Below are positions 35,494-44,821 of a stretch of DNA of 64,000 bases, piece after piece. Numbering within the stretch: position 1 is the first letter of the stretch; every line of letters begins with the position of its first letter. The notes under the pieces were generated by a model that had not been told where the DNA came from, ran no database searches, and worked only from the letters and a program-made list of their open reading frames with translations. The DNA is taken from the NCBI RefSeq assembly GCF_009727155.1, contig NZ_WNWM01000002.1, positions 4,030,001 through 4,094,000 of the forward strand. Reading direction: 5' to 3'. The position numbers were made by a program, and so were the translations under genes. Source of the DNA: Pseudoduganella dura. GTDB taxonomy: Bacteria > Pseudomonadota > Gammaproteobacteria > Burkholderiales > Burkholderiaceae_D.

Positions 35494-37095
35494 ATGACCT
35501 CATTCATTTCGCGCCGCCGTTTCCTTTCCCAGGGCGGGGTGCTGGCGGGCGGTTCGGCACTGGGCGGATCCCTGCTGTTGCAAGGCTGCGGCGGCAGCCA
35601 TGCGGCAATCGGCGTCAGCGACAGCGAACGCCCCAAGATGCCGTCGGGCATACAGTTCGGCGACATCACGGACAACAGGGCGATCATCTGGAGCCGCAGC
35701 GACCGCAACGCGCAGATGATCGTCGAATACGATACCAGCGAGCGTTTCAGCAATGCCAGCCGTATCGCCGGCCCCTATGCCAGCGACGCCACCGATTTCA
35801 CGACCCGTGTCGACCTGAGCGGCCTGCCCGCAGGGCAGACGGTATTCGTGCGCGTGCGCTACGTGGACCCCGACAATTCGAGAATCGAAAGCGAAACCTT
35901 GTCCGGCCAGTTCCGGACCACGCCGGCGGCTGGCGCCACCCGGGCGGTGCGCTTTCACTGGAGCGGCGACCAGTGCGGCCAGGGCTGGGGCATCAACACC
36001 GATTTCGGCGGCATGAAGATCTATGAAGCGATGCGCCTGCGCGACCCGGATTTTTTCGTCCACAACGGCGACACGATCTATGCCGATGGCCCGATCCTGG
36101 CCCAGGTGACGGCGGAGAACGGTCAGATCTGGCGTAACCTGGTCACGGAAGAGGTGAGCAAGGTGGCGGAAACGCTGAAGGAATACCGGGGCCGCCATGC
36201 CTACAACATGATGGATGCGAACTTCCGCAAGTTCGCCGCCCAGGTGCCGCAGGTCTGGCAATGGGACGATCACGAGGTGACGAACAACTACAGCGCCGCC
36301 AAGGACCTGTCGGCCGACGCGCGCTACACGGAAAAGAGCATCGCCACCCTCACGGCCCGCGGCCGCCGCGCCTTCCTCGAATATGCGCCCATGCGCTATT
36401 ACAAGCAAAGCGAACCGCAGCGCATCTACCGCGCCATTTCGCACGGCCCGCTGCTGGACGTATTCGTCGTGGACATGCGCAGCTACCGGGGGCCGAACAG
36501 CACCAACCTGCAAACCACGGAAGATGCCGGCTCGGCATTCCTGGGCAGCGAGCAGGTGGAATGGCTGATCGCCGGGCTGAAAGCCTCGACCGCGACCTGG
36601 AAAGTCATTTCCGCCGACATGCCGATCGGCCTGAACGTCGGCGACGGCAAGGATGCGCAGGGCAACGCGCTGTGGGAAGCGCTCGCCAACGGCAACGATG
36701 GCGTCCCGCTCGGCCGCGAACTCGAAATGGCCCGCTTGCTCAGCAGTATCAAGGCGGTTCCCAACGTGGTCTGGATCACCACCGACGTCCATTATTGCGC
36801 CGCGCACTATTACGACCCGGCAAAGGCACAGTTCACCAACTTTTCCCCGTTCTGGGAATTCGTTGCCGGCCCGATGAACGCCGGCGCCTTCGGCCCGGGC
36901 GTGCTCGACAAGACCTTCGGCCCGACCGCGGTATTTTCGAAAAGCCCGCTGATCCAGAACTCCTCGCCGTTTGCCGGCTACCAGTTCTTCGGCGAAGTCA
37001 ACATCGACCCGCGGACGAAGGCGATGACGGTCGAACTGTTCAACCTCGACGGGGTATCGCAGTTCGCCCAGACGATACCGGCGGCGGGCGTCTGA
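35494..37095 (+). CDS. PhoD-like alkaline phosphatase, Tat-exported
   Basis: A 533-residue phosphatase/phosphodiesterase of the PhoD group. The N-terminus has a twin-arginine signal, SRRRFLSQGGVLAGGSA, followed by a Cys at LLLQGCGG that could also be a lipobox. A beta-sandwich domain precedes the metallophosphatase domain, with HWSGDQC, FFVHNGDTIYADGP, WDDHEVTNNY and WITTDVHYCAAH supplying metal and substrate ligands. PhoD enzymes release phosphate from phosphodiesters using Fe and Ca in the periplasm. The ATG at 35494 has GGAG five bases upstream. It stands alone, convergent with the photolyase gene. Confidence 0.92.
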   Translation: MTSFISRRRFLSQGGVLAGGSALGGSLLLQGCGGSHAAIGVSDSERPKMPSGIQFGDITDNRAIIWSRSDRNAQMIVEYDTSERFSNASRIAGPYASDATDFTTRVDLSGLPAGQTVFVRVRYVDPDNSRIESETLSGQFRTTPAAGATRAVRFHWSGDQCGQGWGINTDFGGMKIYEAMRLRDPDFFVHNGDTIYADGPILAQVTAENGQIWRNLVTEEVSKVAETLKEYRGRHAYNMMDANFRKFAAQVPQVWQWDDHEVTNNYSAAKDLSADARYTEKSIATLTARGRRAFLEYAPMRYYKQSEPQRIYRAISHGPLLDVFVVDMRSYRGPNSTNLQTTEDAGSAFLGSEQVEWLIAGLKASTATWKVISADMPIGLNVGDGKDAQGNALWEALANGNDGVPLGRELEMARLLSSIKAVPNVVWITTDVHYCAAHYYDPAKAQFTNFSPFWEFVAGPMNAGAFGPGVLDKTFGPTAVFSKSPLIQNSSPFAGYQFFGEVNIDPRTKAMTVELFNLDGVSQFAQTIPAAGV

Positions 37096-37142
37096 TTGTC
37101 ACAAACCGTGGCTGCGGCGGCGCATTCCGGGCCGCCAGAAGG

Positions 37143-38603
37143 TCAGCCGCGTGCCTTGACGACTTCGAACCGCTCCAGCGTGCGCTGCCGTGCCTCGGCA
37201 TGGTCGACGATGGGCGCCGGATAACCGTCCACGCCGCCGTGCAGCCACGGCGCGTGGATGGCCTTCGACGACAGTTCGCGCAGCGGCGGCAGGTGGAAGC
37301 GGATGAAGTCGCCATCCTTGTCGAACCGCTCCGACTGCGTGACCGGGTTGAAGATGCGGAAGAACGGCTGCGCGTCGCAGCCGCTCGAGGCGGCCCACTG
37401 CCAGCCGCCGTTGTTCGATGCCAGTTCGTAATCGTTCAGGCGCAGCGCGAAATAGGCTTCGCCGCGCCGCCAGTCGATGCCCAGGTCCTTGCACAGGAAG
37501 CTGGCGGTCACCATCCGCAGCCGGTTGTGCATGAAGCCGGTGGTATTCAGCTGCGCCATCGCGGCATCCACCAGTGGATAACCGGTGCGGCCTTCGCACC
37601 AGGCGGCGAACAGTTCATCGGCGGCCGGGCCGGTTTCCCACGCGACCCTGTCGTATGCGGGCTTGAACGACGCATGCACCACGTGCGGGTTGTGGAACAG
37701 GATCATCTGGTAGAAATCGCGCCATACGAGCTCGGAGAGCCACGTGGCGCCGCCTTCGCCCGCCTGGCCGCGCGCCGACAGTTGCAGCACCGTGCGCACC
37801 AGGTGCCGGATCGACACGGTACCGAAGCGCAGGTGCAGCGACAGGTGGGAGGTGCCGTCGCGTGCCGGGTAATCGCGTTCGGTGCCGTAGCCGGCCAGGC
37901 GCGGCAGGAACGCGTCGAACAGCGCGGCGCCGCCGCTCATGCCCGGCGTCACGCCGATATCGGCCAGGCCGGTGTCGTCGAAACCGATGTCTTGCAGCGA
38001 AAGCAACTGCGAGCGGCCGGGCGCGAACGCCGCCGCGTGCGGGTCGACCGGCCACGGCGCCAGGGCGTCGGGCTGCGCTTCCAGGCGCTTTCTCCATGCA
38101 TTCCTGTAGGGCGTGAACACGCCGAGGGGCTTGCCGGCCTGCGACAGCACTTCGCTTTTCGCGAAGATCACCCCGTCCTTGAACAATCTTAATGAACGGC
38201 CAGCCGCTGCCAGCGCGTCGGCCACGCCGCCGTCGCGGGCGATGGCGGCGGGATCGTAGTCCTCGTTGGCGTACACGGCGGTAACGTCGAGCGCGTCCGC
38301 CAGGGCCGGAATTTCCGTACGGGCGTCGCCGTGCCGCACCAGCAGGTGCCCGCCGAGTGCTTCCAGTTCCGTCGCCAGTTCGGCCAGCGATGCATGGATG
38401 AACGCAACGCGCCGGTCATCGCGCGGCAACCCATCCAGGATCGGACGGTCGAAGATGAAGACACAGAAGACGGGGGAATCGCCGTTCCGTGCCGACGCCG
38501 CGCCCGCCAGCAGCGCGTGATGCAGGGCGGCATGGTCGAAGGCGCGCAGGTCGCGGCGAAACCACACAAGGATGCCGCGGGAGTTGGATTTGCTTTCGTG
38601 CAT
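37143..38603 (-). CDS. phr: Deoxyribodipyrimidine photolyase
   Basis: A 486-residue FAD-dependent DNA photolyase that repairs pyrimidine dimers with light. The antenna domain starts ILVWFRRDLRAFDHAAL. The FAD domain has TWLSELVWRDFYQMILFH, GYPLVDAAMAQLNTTGFMHN, and LNDYELASNNGGWQW, the last two surrounding the FAD and the electron-transfer Trp residues. The start MHESKSNS (38603) is the shortest that keeps the domain; ATGs further upstream would add unrelated residues. Divergent from yqgE, 182 bases away. Cytoplasmic. Confidence 0.94.
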   Translation of the reverse strand: MHESKSNSRGILVWFRRDLRAFDHAALHHALLAGAASARNGDSPVFCVFIFDRPILDGLPRDDRRVAFIHASLAELATELEALGGHLLVRHGDARTEIPALADALDVTAVYANEDYDPAAIARDGGVADALAAAGRSLRLFKDGVIFAKSEVLSQAGKPLGVFTPYRNAWRKRLEAQPDALAPWPVDPHAAAFAPGRSQLLSLQDIGFDDTGLADIGVTPGMSGGAALFDAFLPRLAGYGTERDYPARDGTSHLSLHLRFGTVSIRHLVRTVLQLSARGQAGEGGATWLSELVWRDFYQMILFHNPHVVHASFKPAYDRVAWETGPAADELFAAWCEGRTGYPLVDAAMAQLNTTGFMHNRLRMVTASFLCKDLGIDWRRGEAYFALRLNDYELASNNGGWQWAASSGCDAQPFFRIFNPVTQSERFDKDGDFIRFHLPPLRELSSKAIHAPWLHGGVDGYPAPIVDHAEARQRTLERFEVVKARG

Positions 38604-38785
38604 GTTCAGGCTCAAGTCGGGGAACGAATTATTGCTTACCATCAGTTTATAGAGCGCCACCGTGGTTTGGATGGCCGTTCCGGCAATTCATAGTAAACTG
38701 TCGATGTGGCGGCAGTTTCCGCCCGTCATTGAATAAGTATCAAGCAAGCAACCAAGCAACAACAGTCCAGCGAAGAGAGACGCTT

Positions 38786-39451
38786 ATGAAAAAGAGCAAA
38801 GTAAGCAAACCGCTACCTGTGCCCGGGCTGTTACAGGATAGCGGGTCCCCGCTGCACGAGATGGAATCGAAGGAATCGTTTGCGACGCCCGCGCTGAACC
38901 TGGCAAACCACTTCCTGATCGCGATGCCGTCGATGCAGGATCCCGTATTCGGCGGCACGGTCGTCTATGTCTGCGAGCACAACGAGAACGGCGTGCTCGG
39001 CGTGGTCATCAACAAACCCACCGACATGACGATGGAAGTGCTGTTCGAGCGCATCGACCTGGAAGTGACGGCCGGCGGCGACGGGATGACTTCCAGGCCG
39101 ATCATGTTCGGCGGCCCCGTGCAGGACGACCGCGGCTTCGTGCTGCACACGCCCGGCACACGTTACTCGTCGTCGCTGACGGTGACCGACGAGGTGGCGT
39201 TCACCACGTCGATCGACGTGCTGGAAGCCGTCGCCAAGGGCTCCGGGCCGCAGCGCATGCTGGTATCGATCGGCTATTCGGGCTGGAGCCCGGGCCAGCT
39301 CGAGGACGAGATCAGCCGCAACGGCTGGCTGACGGTCGATGCCGATCCGGCCGTGCTGTTCGAGGTGCCGATCGAAGAGCGTTACGTGGCCGCGATGAAA
39401 CTGCTGGGCATCGATCCGTTGATGCTCACTTCCGAAGCGGGTCATGCATAG
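38786..39451 (+). CDS. YqgE/AlgH family protein (UPF0301)
   Basis: A 221-residue protein of the AlgH family: LANHFLIAMPSMQDPVFGGT, VVYVCEHNENGVLGVVINKP, MFGGPVQDDRGFVLHTP and SIGYSGWSPGQLEDEI are all family landmarks. The biochemical role is uncertain; AlgH was named for an effect on alginate in Pseudomonas. About 35 residues precede the conserved core, slightly longer than usual. The ATG at 38786 lies after AAGAGAGA. It overlaps ruvX by eight bases and heads the ruvX-pyrR-pyrB-pyrC' cluster, a common gene order in beta- and gammaproteobacteria. Confidence 0.94.
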   Translation: MKKSKVSKPLPVPGLLQDSGSPLHEMESKESFATPALNLANHFLIAMPSMQDPVFGGTVVYVCEHNENGVLGVVINKPTDMTMEVLFERIDLEVTAGGDGMTSRPIMFGGPVQDDRGFVLHTPGTRYSSSLTVTDEVAFTTSIDVLEAVAKGSGPQRMLVSIGYSGWSPGQLEDEISRNGWLTVDADPAVLFEVPIEERYVAAMKLLGIDPLMLTSEAGHA

Positions 39452-39851
39452 TTCAATCCAGGCGCCGCAAACCCTGTTCGGCTTCGACTTCGGCATCAAA
39501 CGTATCGGTGTAGCGATGGGCAACACGATGATCGGCCAGGCCAGCCCGCTGGCGGTCATCGAGTCCATCGACAATCAATCGCGCTTCGCGGCAATCCAGG
39601 CCCTGATCGACAAGTGGGGCCCGACGCAATTCATCGTCGGGCTGCCGCTGTATCCGGACGGCGCCGAACACGAGATGACGGCGCGCTGCCGCCGCTTCGC
39701 CAACCAGCTGCACGGCCGCTTCGGCATCCCCGTCGAGCTGGTCGACGAACGCTATTCCTCAGCGGTGCTGTCCGCCAAGCGCGGCGAGCTGATCGACGAC
39801 CGCGCCGCCGCCGTCATCCTGCAACAGTATTTCGACCAACATACCAATTGA
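39444..39851 (+). CDS. ruvX: RuvX/YqgF RNase H-fold nuclease
   Basis: A 135-residue protein. GFDFGIKRIGVAMG opens the RNase H-like fold with the first catalytic Asp; FIVGLPLYPDGAEHEMT and VELVDERYSSAV supply the middle and the second acidic region, and the Asp of LIDDRAAAVIL completes the set. YqgF proteins act in pre-16S rRNA 5'-end maturation and were proposed as Holliday junction resolvases. Full family length. It overlaps yqgE and lies two bases before pyrR. Confidence 0.95.
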   Translation: MHSSIQAPQTLFGFDFGIKRIGVAMGNTMIGQASPLAVIESIDNQSRFAAIQALIDKWGPTQFIVGLPLYPDGAEHEMTARCRRFANQLHGRFGIPVELVDERYSSAVLSAKRGELIDDRAAAVILQQYFDQHTN

Positions 39852-39853
39852 CC

Positions 39854-40375
39854 ATGTCCCTTATTGATCCCACTCAGCTGGATGCCGAGGCGCTGTACGC
39901 CGCGCTGCTGGACCAGGTGAAGGCCGGCCTGGCCGGCGCGCACGAGCCGGCGATCGTCGGCATCCATTCCGGCGGCGCCTGGCTCGCCGAACGCCTTGCC
40001 CAGGATCTCGGCATGAGCGAGCGCTGTGGCGTGCTCGACGTTTCCTTCTACCGCGACGATTACGCGAAGAAGGGCCTGCCGGCGGACGTGAAGCCGACCA
40101 ATATCGGCTTCGACGTGGCCGGCGCCACGATCCTGCTGGTGGACGACGTGCTGTACACGGGCCGCACCACGCGCGCCGCGATCAACGAACTGTTCGACTA
40201 TGGCCGTCCGGCGCGCATCCTGCTGGCCGCGCTGGTCGACCGCGGCGAGCGCCAGTTGCCGGTGGCCGCCGATTTCGTGGCCGCACATACCCGCGTCGCG
40301 CCCGGCCAGGCGCTGCGCCTCCAGCAGGGGGCGGACCGACGATTCAACCTGACCATCGAACACGAATCCGCGTAA
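39854..40375 (+). CDS. pyrR: Bifunctional pyr operon regulator/uracil phosphoribosyltransferase PyrR
   Basis: A 173-residue type I phosphoribosyltransferase. The PRPP-binding loop is ILLVDDVLYTGRTTRAAI, and GIHSGGAWLAERLA, SFYRDDYAKKG and the C-terminal RHQ-like region fit PyrR. In Bacillus PyrR binds mRNA to attenuate the pyr operon; in Proteobacteria it may be only an enzyme or a regulator, and no attenuator is visible in front of pyrB here (six-base gap). The start is the ATG at 39854; an earlier frame inside ruvX is not homologous. Confidence 0.93.
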   Translation: MSLIDPTQLDAEALYAALLDQVKAGLAGAHEPAIVGIHSGGAWLAERLAQDLGMSERCGVLDVSFYRDDYAKKGLPADVKPTNIGFDVAGATILLVDDVLYTGRTTRAAINELFDYGRPARILLAALVDRGERQLPVAADFVAAHTRVAPGQALRLQQGADRRFNLTIEHESA

Positions 40376-40381
40376 ATATCC

Positions 40382-41347
40382 ATGCTTAATCCGCAACTGA
40401 ACAAACACGGCGAGCTGCAGCACCTGCTGTCTACCGAAGGCCTGCCGAAGGCCATCATCAACCAGATCCTCGACACCGCGAGCTCTTTCGTCAGCGTGTC
40501 CGACCGCGAGGTGAAGAAGGTGCCGCTGCTGCGCGGCAAGAGCGTGTTCAACCTGTTCTTCGAGAACTCCACGCGCACCCGCACCACGTTCGAGATCGCA
40601 TCGAAACGCCTGTCGGCGGACGTGATCAACCTGAACATCTCGGCATCGTCCGCCAGCAAGGGCGAATCGCTGCTGGACACGATCGACAACCTGGCCGCCA
40701 TGCATGCCGACATGTTCGTGGTGCGCCACGCGCAGTCCGGCGCACCGTACCTGATCGCCAAGCACCTGCAGGACACGAAGCAGAACCACGTGCACGTGGT
40801 GAACGCGGGCGACGGCCGCCATGCCCACCCCACGCAGGGCCTGCTGGACATGTACACCATCCGGCACTACAAGAAGGATTTCACCAACCTGCGCGTGGCG
40901 ATCGTGGGCGACATCCTGCACAGCCGCGTGGCGCGTTCGGATATCCACGCGCTGACGACGCTGGGCGTGCCGGAGATCCGGGCGATCGGGCCGCACACGC
41001 TGCTGCCGGGGGGGCTGGAGCAGCTGGGAGTGCGCACGTTCACCAACATGGACGAAGGCCTGAAGGATGTCGACGTGATCATCATGCTGCGCCTGCAGAA
41101 TGAGCGCATGAGCGGCGCGCTGCTGCCTTCGGCGCAGGAATACTTCAGGAGCTATGGCCTGACGCCCGAGCGCCTGGCGCTGGCCAGGCCGGATGCGATC
41201 GTGATGCACCCGGGCCCGATGAACCGCGGCGTGGAAATCGATTCGGCGGTGGCCGATGGCCCGCAGGCGGTGATCCTGCCGCAGGTCACGTTCGGGATCG
41301 CGGTGCGGATGGCCGTGATGAGCATTGTCGCAGGGACCCAGGGATAA
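40382..41347 (+). CDS. pyrB: Aspartate carbamoyltransferase catalytic subunit
   Basis: A 321-residue ATCase that joins carbamoyl phosphate and aspartate, the committing step of pyrimidine synthesis. The carbamoyl-phosphate motif [15 protein letters not shown] lies near residue 60, with the [12 protein letters not shown] segment and [13 protein letters not shown] near the C-terminus. There is no pyrI regulatory gene; instead a pyrC-like gene follows eight bases later, as in Pseudomonas, where the two products assemble into one dodecamer. Confidence 0.97.
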   Translation: MLNPQLNKHGELQHLLSTEGLPKAIINQILDTASSFVSVSDREVKKVPLLRGKSVFNLFFENSTRTRTTFEIASKRLSADVINLNISASSASKGESLLDTIDNLAAMHADMFVVRHAQSGAPYLIAKHLQDTKQNHVHVVNAGDGRHAHPTQGLLDMYTIRHYKKDFTNLRVAIVGDILHSRVARSDIHALTTLGVPEIRAIGPHTLLPGGLEQLGVRTFTNMDEGLKDVDVIIMLRLQNERMSGALLPSAQEYFRSYGLTPERLALARPDAIVMHPGPMNRGVEIDSAVADGPQAVILPQVTFGIAVRMAVMSIVAGTQG

Positions 41348-41355
41348 AAAGGCAA

Positions 41356-42675
41356 ATGAGCGCAGGAATGAGCAATCTTCATATCAAGAACGGCCGCGTG
41401 ATCGATCCGGCCAACGGCGTGGACGCGGTGCAGGACCTGTACATCGTCGACGGCAAGGTGGCCGCGCTGGGCACGGCGCCGGAAGGTTTCGGCGCGGCGC
41501 GCACGATCGACGCCACCGGCCTCGTGGTGGCTCCGGGCCTGGTGGACCTGGCGGCGCGCCTGCGCGAGCCGGGCTACGAATACAAGGCCACGCTGGAATC
41601 GGAAATGCAGGCGGCATTGCATGGCGGGGTGACGAGCCTGGTCTGCCCGCCGGACACGGACCCGGTGCTCGACGAGCCGGGCCTGGTGGAAATGCTGAAG
41701 CACCGCGCGCGCAGCCGCAACGGCGCGCATGTGCATCCGCTGGGCGCGCTGACGATGGGCCTGAAAGGCGAGGCGTTGACGGAAATGGCCGAGCTGACCG
41801 ACGCCGGCTGCATCGGCTTCGCACAGGCCGAGATGCCGGTCACCGACACCAACGTGCTGCTGCGCGCCCTGCAATACGCGAAGACGTTCGGCTATACCGT
41901 GTGGCTGCGCCCGCAGGATGCGTACATCGGCAAGGGCGGCGTGGCGCACAGCGGGCCGCTGGCCTCGCGCCTGGGCCTGTCCGGCGTGCCGGTGATGGCG
42001 GAAACCATCGCGCTGCACACGATCTTCGAACTGGTGCGCTCGACCGGCGCCAGGGTGCACCTGTGCCGGCTGTCCTCGGGCGCGGGCCTGGAACTGGTGC
42101 GGGCGGCCAAGGCGGAGGGCCTGCCGGTCACCTGCGATGTCGGCGCGCACCACGTGCACCTGACCGATGCGGACATCAATTTCTTCGACCCGAACGCGCG
42201 CGTGACGCCGCCTTTCCGCACCCAGCGCGACCGCGACGCGATCCGCGCGGCGCTGGCGGACGGCACGGTCGATGCGATCTGCTCGGACCATACGCCCGTC
42301 GACGACGATGAGAAACTGCTGCCGTTCGCCGAGGCGTCGCCGGGTGCCACGGGCCTGGAACTGCTGCTCTCACTGGCGCTGAAGTGGGGCGAGACGCTGT
42401 CGCACAATGGCGGCAACGGCAACGATCACCTGTTCAAGGTGCTGCAGCGGGTCACGTCCGACCCGGCCCGCGTGGCCGGCCTGGATGCCGGCCACCTGCG
42501 CGTAGGCGCCGCGGCCGACGTGGTGCTGTTCGACCCGGCCGACCGCTGGCTGGTGGAAGCATCCGCGCTGGCGAGCCAGGGCAAGCACACGCCGTTCCTC
42601 GGCTACGAAATGCCGGGCAAGGTGCGGGCGACCATCGTGGCCGGCCGGGTCGCGTACGAACGGAAGGCCGCCTGA
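41356..42675 (+). CDS. pyrC': Dihydroorotase-like subunit PyrC' (zinc ligands lost)
   Basis: A 439-residue amidohydrolase-fold protein of the type I dihydroorotase group. Where active enzymes have DxHVHLREPG, this one reads DLAARLREPG: Ala66 and Arg68 replace the two zinc histidines. Later landmarks such as HVHLTDADI and ICSDHTPVDDDEK are partly kept. In Pseudomonas the equivalent pyrC' (pyrX) product is catalytically dead but needed for ATCase assembly, and the same job is inferred here from its position directly after pyrB. A second, active dihydroorotase should exist elsewhere in the genome. An ATG at 41368 with GCAGGA upstream is an alternative start. Confidence 0.92.
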   Translation: MSAGMSNLHIKNGRVIDPANGVDAVQDLYIVDGKVAALGTAPEGFGAARTIDATGLVVAPGLVDLAARLREPGYEYKATLESEMQAALHGGVTSLVCPPDTDPVLDEPGLVEMLKHRARSRNGAHVHPLGALTMGLKGEALTEMAELTDAGCIGFAQAEMPVTDTNVLLRALQYAKTFGYTVWLRPQDAYIGKGGVAHSGPLASRLGLSGVPVMAETIALHTIFELVRSTGARVHLCRLSSGAGLELVRAAKAEGLPVTCDVGAHHVHLTDADINFFDPNARVTPPFRTQRDRDAIRAALADGTVDAICSDHTPVDDDEKLLPFAEASPGATGLELLLSLALKWGETLSHNGGNGNDHLFKVLQRVTSDPARVAGLDAGHLRVGAAADVVLFDPADRWLVEASALASQGKHTPFLGYEMPGKVRATIVAGRVAYERKAA

Positions 42676-42679
42676 GTCG

Positions 42680-43486
42680 ATGATTCTTGCCTTGCGCATT
42701 GCGCGGCTCGTCTTCCACCTGCTGTCCGGCATGGCGATCTGCGCACTGTTCTTCCCGTGGATCGACCGTGAGGCACGCGAGATCCACATCCGCCGCTGGT
42801 CGCGCCACCTGCTGGGCATCTGCAACGTGCACGTGCAGATCACCGGCGGCAGCGCGGCGCCGCGCGCCCAGGCCCTCGTGGTTGCCAACCACGTGTCGTG
42901 GCTGGATATCTTCGTGCTGAACGCGCTGTATCCATGCCGCTTCGTGGCCAAGGCCGAGATCCGTTCATGGCCGCTGGCCGGCTGGCTGGTCGAGCAGGCC
43001 GGCACCGTGTTCATCGCGCGCGGCAACCGGCGCGACTTGCGCCGCGCGTTCGAAGGGCTGGTGACGGCGCTGAAAACCGGCGAGCGCGTGGCGTTCTTCC
43101 CGGAAGGAACCACCTCGCCGCAGGGCACGCTGCTGCCGTTCCATGCCAACCTGTTCGAGGCGGCGGTGGATGCGAAGTCGCGGGTGCAGCCATACGCGAT
43201 CCGCTACATCGACCACGAACGCAAGCCGCATCCTTCGGTGGAATTCATCGGCGACATGACATTCGCGCAGAGCGTGGTGGCGATCCTGTCCGGCAAGCCG
43301 ATCCACGCCCGGGTCACGATCCTGCGTTCGATGAAATCGGAAGGCATCAACCGGCGTGAACTCGCCGAGCGTTCCTACCAGGCGATCCGCGAGGCACTCG
43401 GCATCGCGGTCCCGGAAGAGCAGCCGCCTTCGGAAGCGGACGAGGAGCCCGGCAAGGACGATGTCTGGCACCGGAAGGGCGGCTGA
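42680..43486 (+). CDS. 1-acyl-sn-glycerol-3-phosphate acyltransferase (PlsC family)
   Basis: A 268-residue membrane-associated acyltransferase of the PlsC superfamily. One or two N-terminal hydrophobic helices precede the catalytic HX4D motif in NHVSWLDIFV (near residue 74), and FFPEGTTSPQG is the glycerophosphate-binding motif. It would acylate lysophosphatidate to phosphatidate or a related lipid. The Glu/Pro-rich C-terminal tail is unusual. It begins four bases after pyrC' and probably shares the transcript. A second family member is encoded at 52007. Confidence 0.9.
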   Translation: MILALRIARLVFHLLSGMAICALFFPWIDREAREIHIRRWSRHLLGICNVHVQITGGSAAPRAQALVVANHVSWLDIFVLNALYPCRFVAKAEIRSWPLAGWLVEQAGTVFIARGNRRDLRRAFEGLVTALKTGERVAFFPEGTTSPQGTLLPFHANLFEAAVDAKSRVQPYAIRYIDHERKPHPSVEFIGDMTFAQSVVAILSGKPIHARVTILRSMKSEGINRRELAERSYQAIREALGIAVPEEQPPSEADEEPGKDDVWHRKGG

Positions 43487-43507
43487 CAGGAGTTCTCAGG
43501 CAGCCGC

Positions 43508-44359
43508 TCAGCCTTTTCCCTTGGCGCGCTGGAACTCGGGGCACTCCACCTGCAGCAGCGAACGGTCGTCCAGGCACACGGCCGACAGCTGCCCGCCCCA
43601 CACGCAGCCGCTGTCGAGCGCGATGTAGGAGGGCGTGATGCGCAGCCCCAGCGCCGACCAGTGGCCGAATACCACGGTCACGTCCTGCGTGCGGCGGCCG
43701 GGCACGTCGAACCACGGCATCAGCCCGGTAGCGGCGTCGACGCTGGCGCTTTCCTTCAGCTTGAAATCCATCTCGCCATCGGCACTGCAAAAGCGCATCC
43801 GGGTCAGCGCGTTGACGATGCAGCGCAGCCGCGCCGTGCCGCGCAGGTCGTCGTCCCAGCGGTCCGGCTGATTGCCGTACATCCCGGCCAGGAACCCGGC
43901 CCATTCCGGTCCGCGCAGCGCCGCTTCCACCTCGCCCGCCAGCGCGATCGTCTGCTGCGCACTCCATTGCGGCAGCACGCCGCCATGCACCAGCAGGTGG
44001 TTTTTCGTATGGATCGCGAGCGGGCGTTCGCGCAGCCAGTGCAGCAGGGCTTCGCGGTCGGGGGCGGCAAGGATGGTGTCGAGCGTATCGGAACCCGATT
44101 CCGGACGAATGCCGTTCGCCACGGCGAGCAGGTGCAGGTCGTGGTTGCCCAGTACTGCATCGATGCGGCCGCCGCTGCCTTGTGCCAGCGCCTGCACGTA
44201 ACGCAGCGTGGACAGCGAATCCGGGCCGCGGTTGATCAGGTCGCCACAGAACAGGATGGCTGGCGGCTCTGCGCCATGTTCCCGTTCCAGGATATGCTCT
44301 ACGAGCTCGACTGTCTCAGCGTGGCATCCCTGCAGGTCCCCGATCGCATATGTCCGCAT
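43508..44359 (-). CDS. apaH: Bis(5'-nucleosyl)-tetraphosphatase, symmetrical
   Basis: A 283-residue metallophosphoesterase that splits Ap4A into two ADP and, in enterobacteria, removes Np4-type RNA caps. [24 protein letters not shown] and [16 protein letters not shown] are the three metal-binding motifs in order, and [16 protein letters not shown] lies near the C-terminus. The length matches E. coli ApaH (280). It converges with the acyltransferase gene (21-base gap). The 462 bases upstream separate it from a WecA-type gene. Confidence 0.96.
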   Translation of the reverse strand: MRTYAIGDLQGCHAETVELVEHILEREHGAEPPAILFCGDLINRGPDSLSTLRYVQALAQGSGGRIDAVLGNHDLHLLAVANGIRPESGSDTLDTILAAPDREALLHWLRERPLAIHTKNHLLVHGGVLPQWSAQQTIALAGEVEAALRGPEWAGFLAGMYGNQPDRWDDDLRGTARLRCIVNALTRMRFCSADGEMDFKLKESASVDAATGLMPWFDVPGRRTQDVTVVFGHWSALGLRITPSYIALDSGCVWGGQLSAVCLDDRSLLQVECPEFQRAKGKG

Positions 44360-44821
44360 ACCGCTCCATCGTTGGCCGCGGCAATGACAGGCCGTGGCGC
44401 TCTTCCCATGTCCGTCGGGATTGTTAAAAATTTACTTCCAGGACAGGGATACTAAATGATTTTCGTGACCCGCGGGGCCGGGTTTACCCCCTTGCATTGT
44501 GACCGCATCGGTCGTGCGATCGGATAAAGCGGGTGCGCAATCGCACCAGGCTGGCGCGGACCGGCAACCCGAGCCATCCGGCACCACGCCGGAATGCCGC
44601 ACGTCATCGCCGTCTGTAGTTGCCTGGATGTATCGAATGGTAAGCAGCCCGGGGCTATCGGGCGAGTGGAGGTAGAATCCCGGCGCCTTCTCGCGGCGGT
44701 GCTGGATGACCGCTATTTTCCAGTTTCCTCTTATTAATCCGGTACAATCGCTGGTTGGCATGCAGACAATGCCCGTTGCTGCAGTGCGGTATCGCCCGAC
44801 CACCGACCGATTTTCGACTAC
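44360..44821. other. Intergenic region between apaH and the WecA-type gene
   Basis: 462 bases with no supported gene. It should hold the apaH promoter (minus strand) and the promoter of the glycosyltransferase: TACAAT at 44743-44748 is a good -10 hexamer, but no clear -35 is visible 17 bases upstream. Composition is more mixed than in neighbouring genes. Confidence 0.4.
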
